This document shows positions 46,556 through 54,657 of a DNA stretch of 64,000 bases, piece after piece. Every line of letters begins with the position of its first letter. Position 1 is the first letter of the stretch. The notes beneath the pieces were generated by a model. That model had not been told where the DNA came from. It made no database searches and saw only the letters and a list, made by a program, of their open reading frames with translations. The stretch spans positions 673,609-737,608 of the forward strand of contig NZ_CAJNBJ010000016.1 in the NCBI RefSeq assembly GCF_905220995.1. Reading direction: 5' to 3'. This DNA is from Nitrospira defluvii (GTDB taxonomy: Bacteria > Nitrospirota > Nitrospiria > Nitrospirales > Nitrospiraceae). The position numbers were made by a program, and so were the translations under genes.

Positions 46556-47717
46556 GTGCCCCACCTGGAAGCGGGACACAGACCTCGAGATGCGTGCCGC
46601 GGCCGGGCGCTGTCGACACGGTCAAGCTGCCTCCCACCAACCGCACCCGCTCCTTCATACTCAACAACCCCAGACGGCCAAGACCCTGCGATGCCTGTTG
46701 CGCATCGAACCCGACGCCGTTGTCTCGGACCGACAGCGTAATGACCTCTTCATCACAAATCAATTCGACTTCCACTTCCGTGGCCTGCGCATGACGAGCC
46801 ACGTTATTCAGGCTCTCCTGCGCAATCCGATACACGCAGGTGGCCAGATCGGTCGGCACCGGACTGACGGCGTCGTGATGCACATACACCGCGTCAATCT
46901 TGGCACTTGTGGAAAAATCATCCACCAACCGGCGAACCGCCTTCACGAGCCCCAAGTCATCGAGAATGGACGGATGAAACCGGTAGGCCATCTGGCGGAC
47001 ATCATCTGAAACCGTGGTCAGACGGCGGGTAATCGATCGCACCAGCCCCTCAATCATAGCCAGGTCCCCCACCTCGCCTTTCTCAATTCGTCGAAGGTCC
47101 ATGGCCAACATGGCCAGTCGTTGGTTGACATCATCATGCAAATCACGCGCGATACGGCGGCGCTCCTCTTCCTGGGCCGTCAATAGTTGGCCGGCCAGCG
47201 CGCGAAGTTCCTCTCGACTATGCTGCAACTCCTCCTGGCTTACTTTCAGAGACGACTCGCTTTCCCGGAGAGATCGTTCCGTCTCCATACGTTCGCCGAT
47301 CTCTTCGACGAGCGCTTGATTGACCAAGGCCAACTCACGCGTCCGCTCGCCGACCCGCACCTCCAGTTCATCGTGGGCGCTACGCAGCGCTTCCTCGATT
47401 TTCCGACGTTGGAACGCGTAGATCACCGGAAACCAGATCGCCGTCAGACTGAACAGGCGATTACTCAATCCCATCCAGAGCGGCACATTGGGAAAGGTGA
47501 CGCCGAGAAACACATCCGACAGAGCCAGCACGGAGCAGGTGCTGGCGACAAGAATCGGAGTGATGCGATCCGGCAGCGCCAAGGACAGCACCACGAGTCC
47601 TCCATAGAGAACCCCGTTGCCGATTCCTAGCGGGAGGTACAAATCGAGGGTATACAGGCCGATGCCAAGGACAACAATCGCAAACAGTACCAGTCTGTGG
47701 GAAGGCTGTGTCGTCAC
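46548..47717 (-). CDS. NarL-type membrane sensor histidine kinase (HisKA_3)
   Basis: 389 residues from GTG 47717 (GAGG 7 nt upstream); TTG 47756 is an alternative. Four or five N-terminal TM segments (LVLFAIVVLGIGLYTLDLYL, VLYGGLVVLSLAL, ILVASTCSVLALSDVFL, LTAIWFPVIYAF) with little periplasmic sequence, a coiled coil (about 120-185), HisKA_3 with RRRIARDLHDDVNQRL and HATPase with VRDNGVGFD and LGRLGLLSMKERV. It senses within or near the membrane and phosphorylates the overlapping LuxR-type regulator. Confidence 0.92.
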   Translation of the reverse strand: MTTQPSHRLVLFAIVVLGIGLYTLDLYLPLGIGNGVLYGGLVVLSLALPDRITPILVASTCSVLALSDVFLGVTFPNVPLWMGLSNRLFSLTAIWFPVIYAFQRRKIEEALRSAHDELEVRVGERTRELALVNQALVEEIGERMETERSLRESESSLKVSQEELQHSREELRALAGQLLTAQEEERRRIARDLHDDVNQRLAMLAMDLRRIEKGEVGDLAMIEGLVRSITRRLTTVSDDVRQMAYRFHPSILDDLGLVKAVRRLVDDFSTSAKIDAVYVHHDAVSPVPTDLATCVYRIAQESLNNVARHAQATEVEVELICDEEVITLSVRDNGVGFDAQQASQGLGRLGLLSMKERVRLVGGSLTVSTAPGRGTHLEVCVPLPGGAHV

Positions 47718-47972
47718 AGGATCCTCATTATCCTCTCCTGAGCCTCGACGCTTCAAGCCAGCGCCTTACAAGAGACACGGAAGACCTCTCACCGGAGCAC
47801 AGCAGCCCTGTGACGAGCCAAGGGACCAAGCGGGTAAGGGAGCGACGCCGATCCGACGATGTGAGTGGTGATTTGGAAAGGCGGCGGGTCTAACCGACCA
47901 GGCCAGACCCGCCATGGCATGAAACGCCCAGCAGACACAGACGGCGATGAGGGAGAAACGGCGAGATCAGCC

Positions 47973-48485
47973 TCACGGGCGATCAGGAATCTGGGCGACC
48001 ATCGAACGTCCGGTCACAGCATCCTCAAGCGCCTTGACCACCGCGACGGGCGACGCCTCACCGGCTTGGACCAGCATGTGATACTGTTGCTGCGTCATGG
48101 CAAAAAAGGCCGGCTGCTGTTCGGCCGGGATCCCCATCAACGTGGCTAAGGCCGCGAGATGTTCCCCGCCGCCCCTCGCCATATCTTCGGACAGCGTATC
48201 AAACGTGCCGGCGACGAACAGATTCGTCTGCTGCCCGGCCATAACCTTGCCGTCGTTGGTGCAGCCAGAGGTGCCGAAGCTGATTCCGAACGTCTGGCTG
48301 CCGAATGTGCCATTGGTGGTCGCCATCATGACCTGTGGCGCAATGTTCTTCGGTGTCTTGTAGTCGGCCCAGGCCAGTTTCCCTAATCCACATCCGGGGC
48401 CATTGTCCGGATTCACGGCGAAGGCCGTACCGCCCTGAAGACCGACCAGGATACCCGCACATGCGATGAGCCATCGTCCCTTCAT
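47973..48485 (-). CDS. Exported DUF3015-like protein
   Basis: 170 residues; GGGAGG before the ATG. Signal peptide MKGRWLIACAGILVGLQGGTAFA. The mature part has GPGCGLGKLAWADY, MATTNGTFGSQTFGISFGTSGC and a helical tail, which matches what I recall of DUF3015 (small exported proteins of unknown role). Confidence 0.8.
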   Translation of the reverse strand: MKGRWLIACAGILVGLQGGTAFAVNPDNGPGCGLGKLAWADYKTPKNIAPQVMMATTNGTFGSQTFGISFGTSGCTNDGKVMAGQQTNLFVAGTFDTLSEDMARGGGEHLAALATLMGIPAEQQPAFFAMTQQQYHMLVQAGEASPVAVVKALEDAVTGRSMVAQIPDRP

Positions 48486-48745
48486 GTAATCTCCCTCCCG
48501 TTGTCGGCTGTCGCCCCCTCACGAGGCATGCCGGATGGTTCTCGTACACAACCATCCCTACCTTAGCCGCCTTTTTCTCCCTGTCAATTGAAGCACCTCT
48601 TTTCTCCCGAGTGATCCACGCCATACCCACTCGATCGTGAACGAGACCGGCCACAGATGAAGAGTTTTCTCGTTCGTAACACGATTCACACTTGCAGATA
48701 ACGCCGCTCCTCTAGCCTGGCATTCTCGTCACGAAGGAGGCCGTC

Positions 48746-48949
48746 ATGTCCTGTGTGCGCTGTGCCGGGCTACTGATCAGAGATCACCATCTGGGGCTGG
48801 AAGGTGAGCTCTCTATTCTGCGATGCCTTAACTGCGGGGCGGTGCGAGAATCGCGCATGGACCTTCAACGCACCAAGCCGGTGCGAGGAAAGCGCAAGGA
48901 GCCGCGCCAGACCAACGGCCTGCGTCGTCAGCTGCTACTCGTTCGATAA
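48746..48949 (+). CDS. Small zinc-ribbon protein
   Basis: 67 residues, AAGGAGG before the ATG. CVRCAG and CLNCGA form a zinc-ribbon-like pair; the C-terminal half is very basic (KPVRGKRKEPRQ) and could bind nucleic acid. It precedes the mutagenesis cassette by about 130 bp, but it appears to be a separate unit. Confidence 0.65.
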   Translation: MSCVRCAGLLIRDHHLGLEGELSILRCLNCGAVRESRMDLQRTKPVRGKRKEPRQTNGLRRQLLLVR

Positions 48950-49046
48950 GGGAACCGGGCTGCCCTGCTTTGCGCCCGATGATGCCTGCCGCCTGGGCAG
49001 GATCACGTCGACACCCCGGGCCATGACTACCACCCAGGCCACCGTC

Positions 49047-49087
49047 TTGACAGAACAGCCCGCATCATGTATCCATTGGATACATGA
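49047..49087 (+). promoter_or_regulatory. Promoter and palindromic operator of the mutagenesis cassette
   Basis: -35 TTGACA at 49047-49052, a 17-nt spacer and a -10-like TATCCA at 49070-49075. A perfect palindrome spans 49065-49087 (core TGTATCCA-T-TGGATACA at 49068-49084) and covers the -10, the expected start of transcription and the ATG at 49084. With the start near 49082-49084 the transcript would be leaderless, in line with the absence of a Shine-Dalgarno. Binding here by the S24 repressor encoded by the first gene would shut off the whole cassette. Confidence 0.72.
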
Positions 49088-49629
49088 CTCCTGACGCGTT
49101 CAAACAGGCCCGATTGTCCTTGGGGCTGACTCAACAAGCTCTGGCCGATCAGCTCAAACGGAAACGCCTGGCCATCGTGCGGTATGAATCCGGGGCGCGG
49201 CGAATTCCCGGCGTGGTCGAGGTCGCGCTGCAATCCCTGGGGTCGTCCTCCTTCGTGCCGCTGGTCGGCATTGTCGCTGCCGGCGATCCTATCGAACCCA
49301 TCCCCCAGACGGAGCAAGTCGAGGTCCCTCGCAGCATGATGGGCAAGGGCGACACCTTTGCGCTTCGCGTCAAAGGGGAGTCCATGCGCGATGACGGCAT
49401 TCTCCCTGGAGACATCGTGGTCGTACAGAAACAAGACACGGCGCGGAATGGCCAGACCGTCATTGCATTGCTCAATGGCGAAGCGACCGTGAAAACTTAC
49501 CGACGCAAAGGCGGCATGGTGGAACTTCATCCGGCGAACGACACCATGCAGCCGCTGCTCGTCAAAGACGCCGATACCTTTCATATTGAAGGTATTGTGG
49601 TGGGCGTCATTCGGCATCTTCGGCGATAG
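49084..49629 (+). CDS. LexA-like XRE/S24 self-cleaving repressor
   Basis: 181 residues. N-terminal XRE-type HTH (about 5-50, LSLGLTQQALADQLKRKR), not the winged helix of standard LexA, and a C-terminal S24 peptidase domain: cleavage site Ala66-Gly67 in IVAAGDP, nucleophile Ser100 in GESMRDDG and Lys137 in ATVKTYR. All parts for RecA-stimulated self-cleavage are present. It heads an operon with imuB- and dnaE2-like genes and very likely represses it from the palindrome overlapping its own start, releasing it after DNA damage. Confidence 0.88.
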   Translation: MTPDAFKQARLSLGLTQQALADQLKRKRLAIVRYESGARRIPGVVEVALQSLGSSSFVPLVGIVAAGDPIEPIPQTEQVEVPRSMMGKGDTFALRVKGESMRDDGILPGDIVVVQKQDTARNGQTVIALLNGEATVKTYRRKGGMVELHPANDTMQPLLVKDADTFHIEGIVVGVIRHLRR

Positions 49630-49659
49630 GTGGCCCATCAGACATCCTGAGCACACATC

Positions 49660-50844
49660 ATGGATCGTCAGATCGTCTGTTTTGCCATCCCCTCTCTGGA
49701 TATCGCGCTTGCACGCCTGACCGATTCGTCCCTTCGCACCAGGCCGTTGGTCATTGCCCCCCTCAACAATCCCCGCACACTTCTGCGCGAGGTCTCGCGA
49801 GAAGCTGAGCAGGAGGGGGTGCGCGTCGGCATGCCGCTCACCCTCGCACGCCGTCTCTGCCCCTCGTTGCGTGTCCGCCCTCCGGACCTTCCTCGCGCGG
49901 AGACCGCCGATGCATCCCTCCGCACGGTCATCCGCCGATACGCGCCGACCTGGGAGCCCGTTCACCCGGGTGCCGTCATGATGGACGTGACCGGCACCAC
50001 GCGCCTCTTCGGTGCGGCGTGCGACGTGGCAGCCACCGTCCAACAGGAGATAGTGACCCGGTATCGACTCGAAGGGGTCGCCGGCGTGGGCAGCAACAAA
50101 CTGGTCGCGCAGACCGCCGCCTCATTGATCGAACCGTCCGAACTCTGCGATGTGCGACAGGGCTCCGAACGCCTGTTCATGTCCCCACTGTCCGTGCACA
50201 GCCTGCCCGGCATCCACCGCCCCTGCATGCGGACCGTATTGAAACGGCTGGATGACCTCAACCTACGCTCGTTGGGAGACATTGCGGAAAGTCCCCTGGA
50301 CGCCCTGGAGATCGTACTGGGGAACTATGCCGGACAACTCTCCCGCTGGGCACAAGGCATTGATCCAACCCCCGTCCTTCCCCCCGTGAGTCACCCGTCC
50401 ATGGATGAGACCATTGTGTTGGAGCCGGATGAGGTCGATGATGCCCTCCTCTGGGGACGCCTCGCCGACAGCTTACAGCGGCTCTGCCGCACGCTCCGCC
50501 ACCAACGTCGTATGTGTAACGGCCTGTCGTTGACCCTTCGCTACAGTGATCACCGTGAGGTCACGACCACCGCACGGGTGATTCCCGATACTTGCTGGGA
50601 GATCGACATCTCCGGCTCACTGCAGCATCTGTTTCAACGCGCCTTCCGGCGCCGGATCCGGCTGCGCCTCATGACGCTCAGCCTGACCGGCCTCAACGAC
50701 TTTGCCGAACAGGGCACATTGTTTGATGATCGCCCGCCCGGTGAGCAGACCACCCGCAACCGGGCGCAGCGGCTTGCCCTCGCGCTCGATCGACTCCACG
50801 AGCGATTCGGCGAACAGGCCATCCGTTATGGAAGACGCCGATAG
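49660..50844 (+). CDS. imuB: ImuB-like catalytically inactive Y-family polymerase
   Basis: 394 residues. Y-family fold, but the first catalytic Asp region reads VCFAIPSLDIALA instead of HIDMDxFF, and the second acidic motif reads HPGAVMMDVTG, so the metal-binding acids are missing as in ImuB. GVGSNKLVAQTAAS and LSRWAQGIDP are polymerase landmarks. EQGTLF near residue 351 resembles a beta-clamp-binding motif. It should recruit the clamp and DnaE2 for translesion synthesis. It is shorter than typical ImuB (about 500). The stop directly precedes the dnaE2 ATG. Confidence 0.85.
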   Translation: MDRQIVCFAIPSLDIALARLTDSSLRTRPLVIAPLNNPRTLLREVSREAEQEGVRVGMPLTLARRLCPSLRVRPPDLPRAETADASLRTVIRRYAPTWEPVHPGAVMMDVTGTTRLFGAACDVAATVQQEIVTRYRLEGVAGVGSNKLVAQTAASLIEPSELCDVRQGSERLFMSPLSVHSLPGIHRPCMRTVLKRLDDLNLRSLGDIAESPLDALEIVLGNYAGQLSRWAQGIDPTPVLPPVSHPSMDETIVLEPDEVDDALLWGRLADSLQRLCRTLRHQRRMCNGLSLTLRYSDHREVTTTARVIPDTCWEIDISGSLQHLFQRAFRRRIRLRLMTLSLTGLNDFAEQGTLFDDRPPGEQTTRNRAQRLALALDRLHERFGEQAIRYGRRR

Positions 50845-53800
50845 ATGTCCGTCGACGTCGTCCCGCTGCATACCCATTCGTCGTACTCACCCATGTGGGG
50901 CGTGCCGACCCTGGAAGCGCTCTGTCAGGAAGCCCGCGCACAAGGCCACGACCGGCTGGCGCTCACCGACACTAACGGACTGTACGGGGCGATTCGCTTT
51001 CTCGAGGTGGCGAAGCACGCGGGGCTTAAGCCCATCCTGGGAGCGGAACTGATACAGGACCAGCACCGCGCCGTGTTGTTGGCCAAAAATCCAGACGGCT
51101 ACGCCAACCTGTGCCGACTGCTCTCCGCTCGTCACGAGGATGACGGCTTCGAGTTCATCACGGCCGTCGCGCAATATCGAGAGGGCCTGGTGATTCTTTC
51201 AGATGACCAAGCCGCGCTGACGGAGTGGCATAAGGCATCGGCTGAGGATCTGTATGTGGAACTCACGCCCGACACGGACCTACAGGCAGCAGTCGACTTC
51301 AGCCGACAGACGGGGCTCCCGCCTGTGGCCACGACCCGCGCGGCCATGCTGCGCCCCGCGGAATATGACGCGCATCGCCTCCTACGCGCCATTGCCCTGA
51401 ACACCACCCTGTCCAGACTCCGGGCCGCGCACTGCTGCGCGCCGTCGCACTGGCTCATGCCCCCTTCTGCCATGGAGCGGCACCTGCCTCATATGCCAGA
51501 CGCCCTCGCCAACACCCGCCGCATCGCGGAACACTGTTCGACTGATTGGGACTTCGACACCACAGTGTTTCCGTCCTTCCGCCGCCTCTCCGCCGACGCC
51601 GCCTTCGAGACGCTGCGGGCCAAGACCTATGAGGGAGCACAGTGGCGCTATGGGACAGTGTCTGAACCGGTCAGGAAACGGATCGAGTACGAATTGGGCA
51701 TCATTCGAGACAAACGGTACGCCGACTATTTTCTCGTGGTCGATGAGATTGTCCGTCAATCGCCTCGAACCTGCGGGCGAGGCTCTGCAGCCGCGTCCAT
51801 CGTCTCCTACTGTCTGGGAATCACTCACGTCGATCCGATTCGGCATCGCCTGCTGTTTGAACGGTTTCTCAATCCCGGGCGACATGACCCGCCGGATATC
51901 GACATCGACTTTCCCTGGGACGAGCGTCCCAAGATTCTCGAATGGGTATTTGCCCGCTATGGCGCGCATCAGGCCGCCATGGTCGCGAATCAGAACACCC
52001 TGGCGGCGCGAGCGGCCATGCGGGAAATTGCCAAGGTGTACGGCCTCCCGGCGGCTGAAATCGGCAAGGCGCTGGATCTCCTGCACCGCCGAGCCGACTT
52101 TGTGGAGGTGACGACCGACTCCACCTTGAAAACATGGGCCGCACAGGTCTGCACGGCCTTGCGCCTCAACCCGCCGTGGCCGGACATTCTTTTCTGGGCC
52201 GGACAGCTCCAGGGACATTTTCGCCATCTCGGGTTGCACCCTGGCGGCGTGGTGCTGGTCCCCGACGAGATCCGCCGCTATGTTCCGGTGGAACGGTCGG
52301 CATCAGGGATTCCGGTGATTCAATGGGAGAAGGACCAGGCCGAAGATGCGGGGTTGGTGAAAATCGACCTGCTCGGCAATCGTTCGCTCGCCGTCATTCG
52401 TGATGCGCTGGCGGCTATTGCTGCCAACAACGGCCGCATCATCGACTATGCCGCATGGGACCCGATCAGCGATCCTGCCACGCAGGATCTGATCCGGCGC
52501 GGAGATACGATGGGCTGCTTTTATGTGGAATCTCCGGCCACCCGGCTCCTGCTCAAGAAACTCTGGACGACCATGCCGCCGGCCCAGCGCGCGAGGGCCG
52601 ATGTCTTTGACTACCTCGTGGCCGTTTCCTCCATCATCCGCCCTGCGGCCAATGTGTTCGCCGATGACTTCGTCCGGCGCGCGCATGGAGAGCCGTATCG
52701 CGCCCTACACCCCCTGCTCGAGACAGTGCTGGCCGACACCCATGGGATCATGGTGTACCAGGAAGATGTGATGAAGGTAGCCGTGGCGCTGGGCGGGTTC
52801 TCGGTGCATGACGGCGATCAGCTGCGCAAGATCTTGAGCAAGAAACACAAAGAGCGGCAACTGCGGGACTATCAGCGGCAATTTTACATCGGAGCGGCGG
52901 CACGGCAGATTCCACGCTCCGTGGTCGATCAGGTATGGGCCATGATCATGAGCTTCGCTGGCTACAGTTTCTGTAAGCCGCATTCCGCCAGTTACGCACA
53001 AGTGTCCTTCAAATCGGCCTACCTGCGGGCGCATTACCCCGCAGAGTTCCTCGCCGCCGTCATCAGCAATCAAGGCGGGTACTACTCCGCCTTCGCCTAT
53101 TTGTCCGAGGGCAGACGAATGGGACTCACTATCCTTGCGCCCGATATCAATGCGAGTGACTGGGCCTACCGCGGATCCGATAAGGCCATCCGGGTCGGAT
53201 TGATGCAGCTCAAGGCACTGCGCGAAGACTTCGCGAAGCACATCGTGGCGGAGCGAGAAGCCCGTGGCCCCTATCGATCACTGCAACACTTTCTCGATCG
53301 TCTCAAGCCGGAGACAGCCCAAACCACCCTGTTGATTAAAGCCGGCTGCTTCGATTCCGTGGCTGGTGAATTGACCAGACCCGCGCTGATCTGGAGGCTC
53401 CATGCATCCCAAAACCGCACACCTGCGGGCTACCTCCCGATCCCCGCCGACTACTCCCCTCACCGGCAACTCGTGCACGAATGGGAGATCTTCGGATTTC
53501 CCCTCAGCGGGCATCCACTGGATCGATTCACGAAGAGCATCGCAGGGCTCCCTCATATCTGCGCGCAAGAGTTGCCCCGACACATCGGGACAACGGTCCG
53601 CCTCCTGGGGTGGATGGTCACGGAAAAGATTGTGTCGACAAAGCGGGGAGAGCCCATGGAGTTTGTGACATTCGAAGATCGGACCGGCCTCTATGACGCG
53701 ACCTTCTTTCCCGACACCTATCGGCGTTACTGCCATCTGCTGGCTTCCGCCCAGGCCTATCTCATCACCGGCAAAGTCGAAGCACACTTTGCCGCAATAA

Positions 53801-53865
53801 CCCTGACTGTGAAGACGCTGCAGACACTGACCATTTCTGACTGGAATGTAGCCGACAATCATTGA
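50845..53865 (+). CDS. dnaE2: Error-prone DNA polymerase III alpha subunit DnaE2 (ImuC)
   Basis: 1006 residues starting immediately after the imuB stop. N-terminal PHP domain (LHTHSSYSPMWGVPTLEALC), palm with the catalytic acids in PDIDIDFPWDERPKI, GRGSAAASIVSYCLGITHVDP, and SFAGYSFCKPHSASYAQVS; a C-terminal OB-fold region (GWMVTEKIVSTKRGEPMEFVTFED). Length fits DnaE2 rather than replicative DnaE1. It carries out mutagenic lesion bypass with ImuB. Confidence 0.93.
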   Translation: MSVDVVPLHTHSSYSPMWGVPTLEALCQEARAQGHDRLALTDTNGLYGAIRFLEVAKHAGLKPILGAELIQDQHRAVLLAKNPDGYANLCRLLSARHEDDGFEFITAVAQYREGLVILSDDQAALTEWHKASAEDLYVELTPDTDLQAAVDFSRQTGLPPVATTRAAMLRPAEYDAHRLLRAIALNTTLSRLRAAHCCAPSHWLMPPSAMERHLPHMPDALANTRRIAEHCSTDWDFDTTVFPSFRRLSADAAFETLRAKTYEGAQWRYGTVSEPVRKRIEYELGIIRDKRYADYFLVVDEIVRQSPRTCGRGSAAASIVSYCLGITHVDPIRHRLLFERFLNPGRHDPPDIDIDFPWDERPKILEWVFARYGAHQAAMVANQNTLAARAAMREIAKVYGLPAAEIGKALDLLHRRADFVEVTTDSTLKTWAAQVCTALRLNPPWPDILFWAGQLQGHFRHLGLHPGGVVLVPDEIRRYVPVERSASGIPVIQWEKDQAEDAGLVKIDLLGNRSLAVIRDALAAIAANNGRIIDYAAWDPISDPATQDLIRRGDTMGCFYVESPATRLLLKKLWTTMPPAQRARADVFDYLVAVSSIIRPAANVFADDFVRRAHGEPYRALHPLLETVLADTHGIMVYQEDVMKVAVALGGFSVHDGDQLRKILSKKHKERQLRDYQRQFYIGAAARQIPRSVVDQVWAMIMSFAGYSFCKPHSASYAQVSFKSAYLRAHYPAEFLAAVISNQGGYYSAFAYLSEGRRMGLTILAPDINASDWAYRGSDKAIRVGLMQLKALREDFAKHIVAEREARGPYRSLQHFLDRLKPETAQTTLLIKAGCFDSVAGELTRPALIWRLHASQNRTPAGYLPIPADYSPHRQLVHEWEIFGFPLSGHPLDRFTKSIAGLPHICAQELPRHIGTTVRLLGWMVTEKIVSTKRGEPMEFVTFEDRTGLYDATFFPDTYRRYCHLLASAQAYLITGKVEAHFAAITLTVKTLQTLTISDWNVADNH

Positions 53866-53965
53866 GCGATTGTGTCACGCTACGGCCTACGAAGGGAGAG
53901 ACCAGCTGAAAGAGAACCGCAGTCGGAACGATCAGCACGTCACGGAAACGTTCAAGAGGAAAGGT

Positions 53966-54009
53966 TGGTGGTCCCAACGGGATTTGAACCCGTGTCTGAG
54001 CCTTGAGAG
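53966..54009 (-). tRNA. 3' fragment of a tRNA gene, probably tRNA-Glu (CTC); likely attachment-site half
   Basis: On the minus strand the piece contains the anticodon loop CTCTCAA, the 3' anticodon strand GGCTC, AGAC, a full T-arm (ACGGG-TTCAAAT-CCCGT), the acceptor strand TGGGACC, A and CCA. The 5' half (expected GGTCCCA, D-arm and anticodon 5' strand GAGCC) is absent; the preceding bases do not pair. U33 and the loop layout give anticodon CTC. It is not a working tRNA. Confidence 0.72.
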
Positions 54010-54657
54010 TCGATCCCAAGTAGTTTTAACAGAAGCTTGATTTTGCGAAGGTTTCCCCGTTTTTACTTTTGAATTCAGCAGTTAACAGCATTCTATGGAT
54101 TCTACTAATTCGAACCAATAAGACGGTTTCTGAAAATTTTTAGCACAAATCTAGCACAAGAATATGGGGCGGACCCTTCTGATGTGCCGCCTACAATCCG
54201 TCCTGAATCGCTATAAAAAATTTCCCGAGGCCCCGATTATTTCAAGTCACGGTAGTCCATCCCCGATTCAATCACCAGACTAAAGCGAAGAGATCTGCAA
54301 CAGGGATATTCCTTACCGATGACGATCCCTACCTGCTTTATTGAGTTTTCTCAATAGCGAGCCGCCATCGCATATACTTAAGTCGCGCTTACCAACTTTA
54401 ACAAGTGGTAGCGGAATGGGCTCTAGACGACTAGTGAGCGCCCTGGAATTCTCTTACAATGTAGACGTCTTCTATTGACCGGGTGGCGGGTTTATGGTGA
54501 GGGATTCAAACAAGAATATGCGGACGAAGGATACATCGAGGTTCGACCAAATCGAGTTCGCCATCAACATTGACAGCAAAACTCCCTAATCTTACGCTTA
54601 TTGCATCTATTGTATGCCTTCGGTTTATTCTCCATTTCCGCGGAGCCATTTCACCAC
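54010..54657. other. AT-richer gene-free region at the left end of the element
   Basis: No convincing gene in 648 bp. It has a direct repeat TAGCACAA at 54141-54148 and 54152-54159 near the tRNA fragment, as integrase arm sites might be, and several short open frames without support. A promoter for the next gene is near its right end. Confidence 0.45.
54570..54598 (+). promoter_or_regulatory. Possible promoter of the NTPase gene pair
   Basis: TTGACA (54570-54575), a 17-nt spacer and a weak -10 TACGCT (54593-54598). Transcription would start about 50 nt before the ATG at 54658. Confidence 0.4.

Noticed and set aside
53966..54009. Complete tRNA gene
   Set aside because: Bases upstream on the minus strand do not contain the required 5' acceptor, D-arm or 5' anticodon strand.
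54494..54589. 31-codon ATG frame upstream of the NTPase pair
   Set aside because: No ribosome site and no recognisable sequence; the proposed promoter of the next gene lies inside it.
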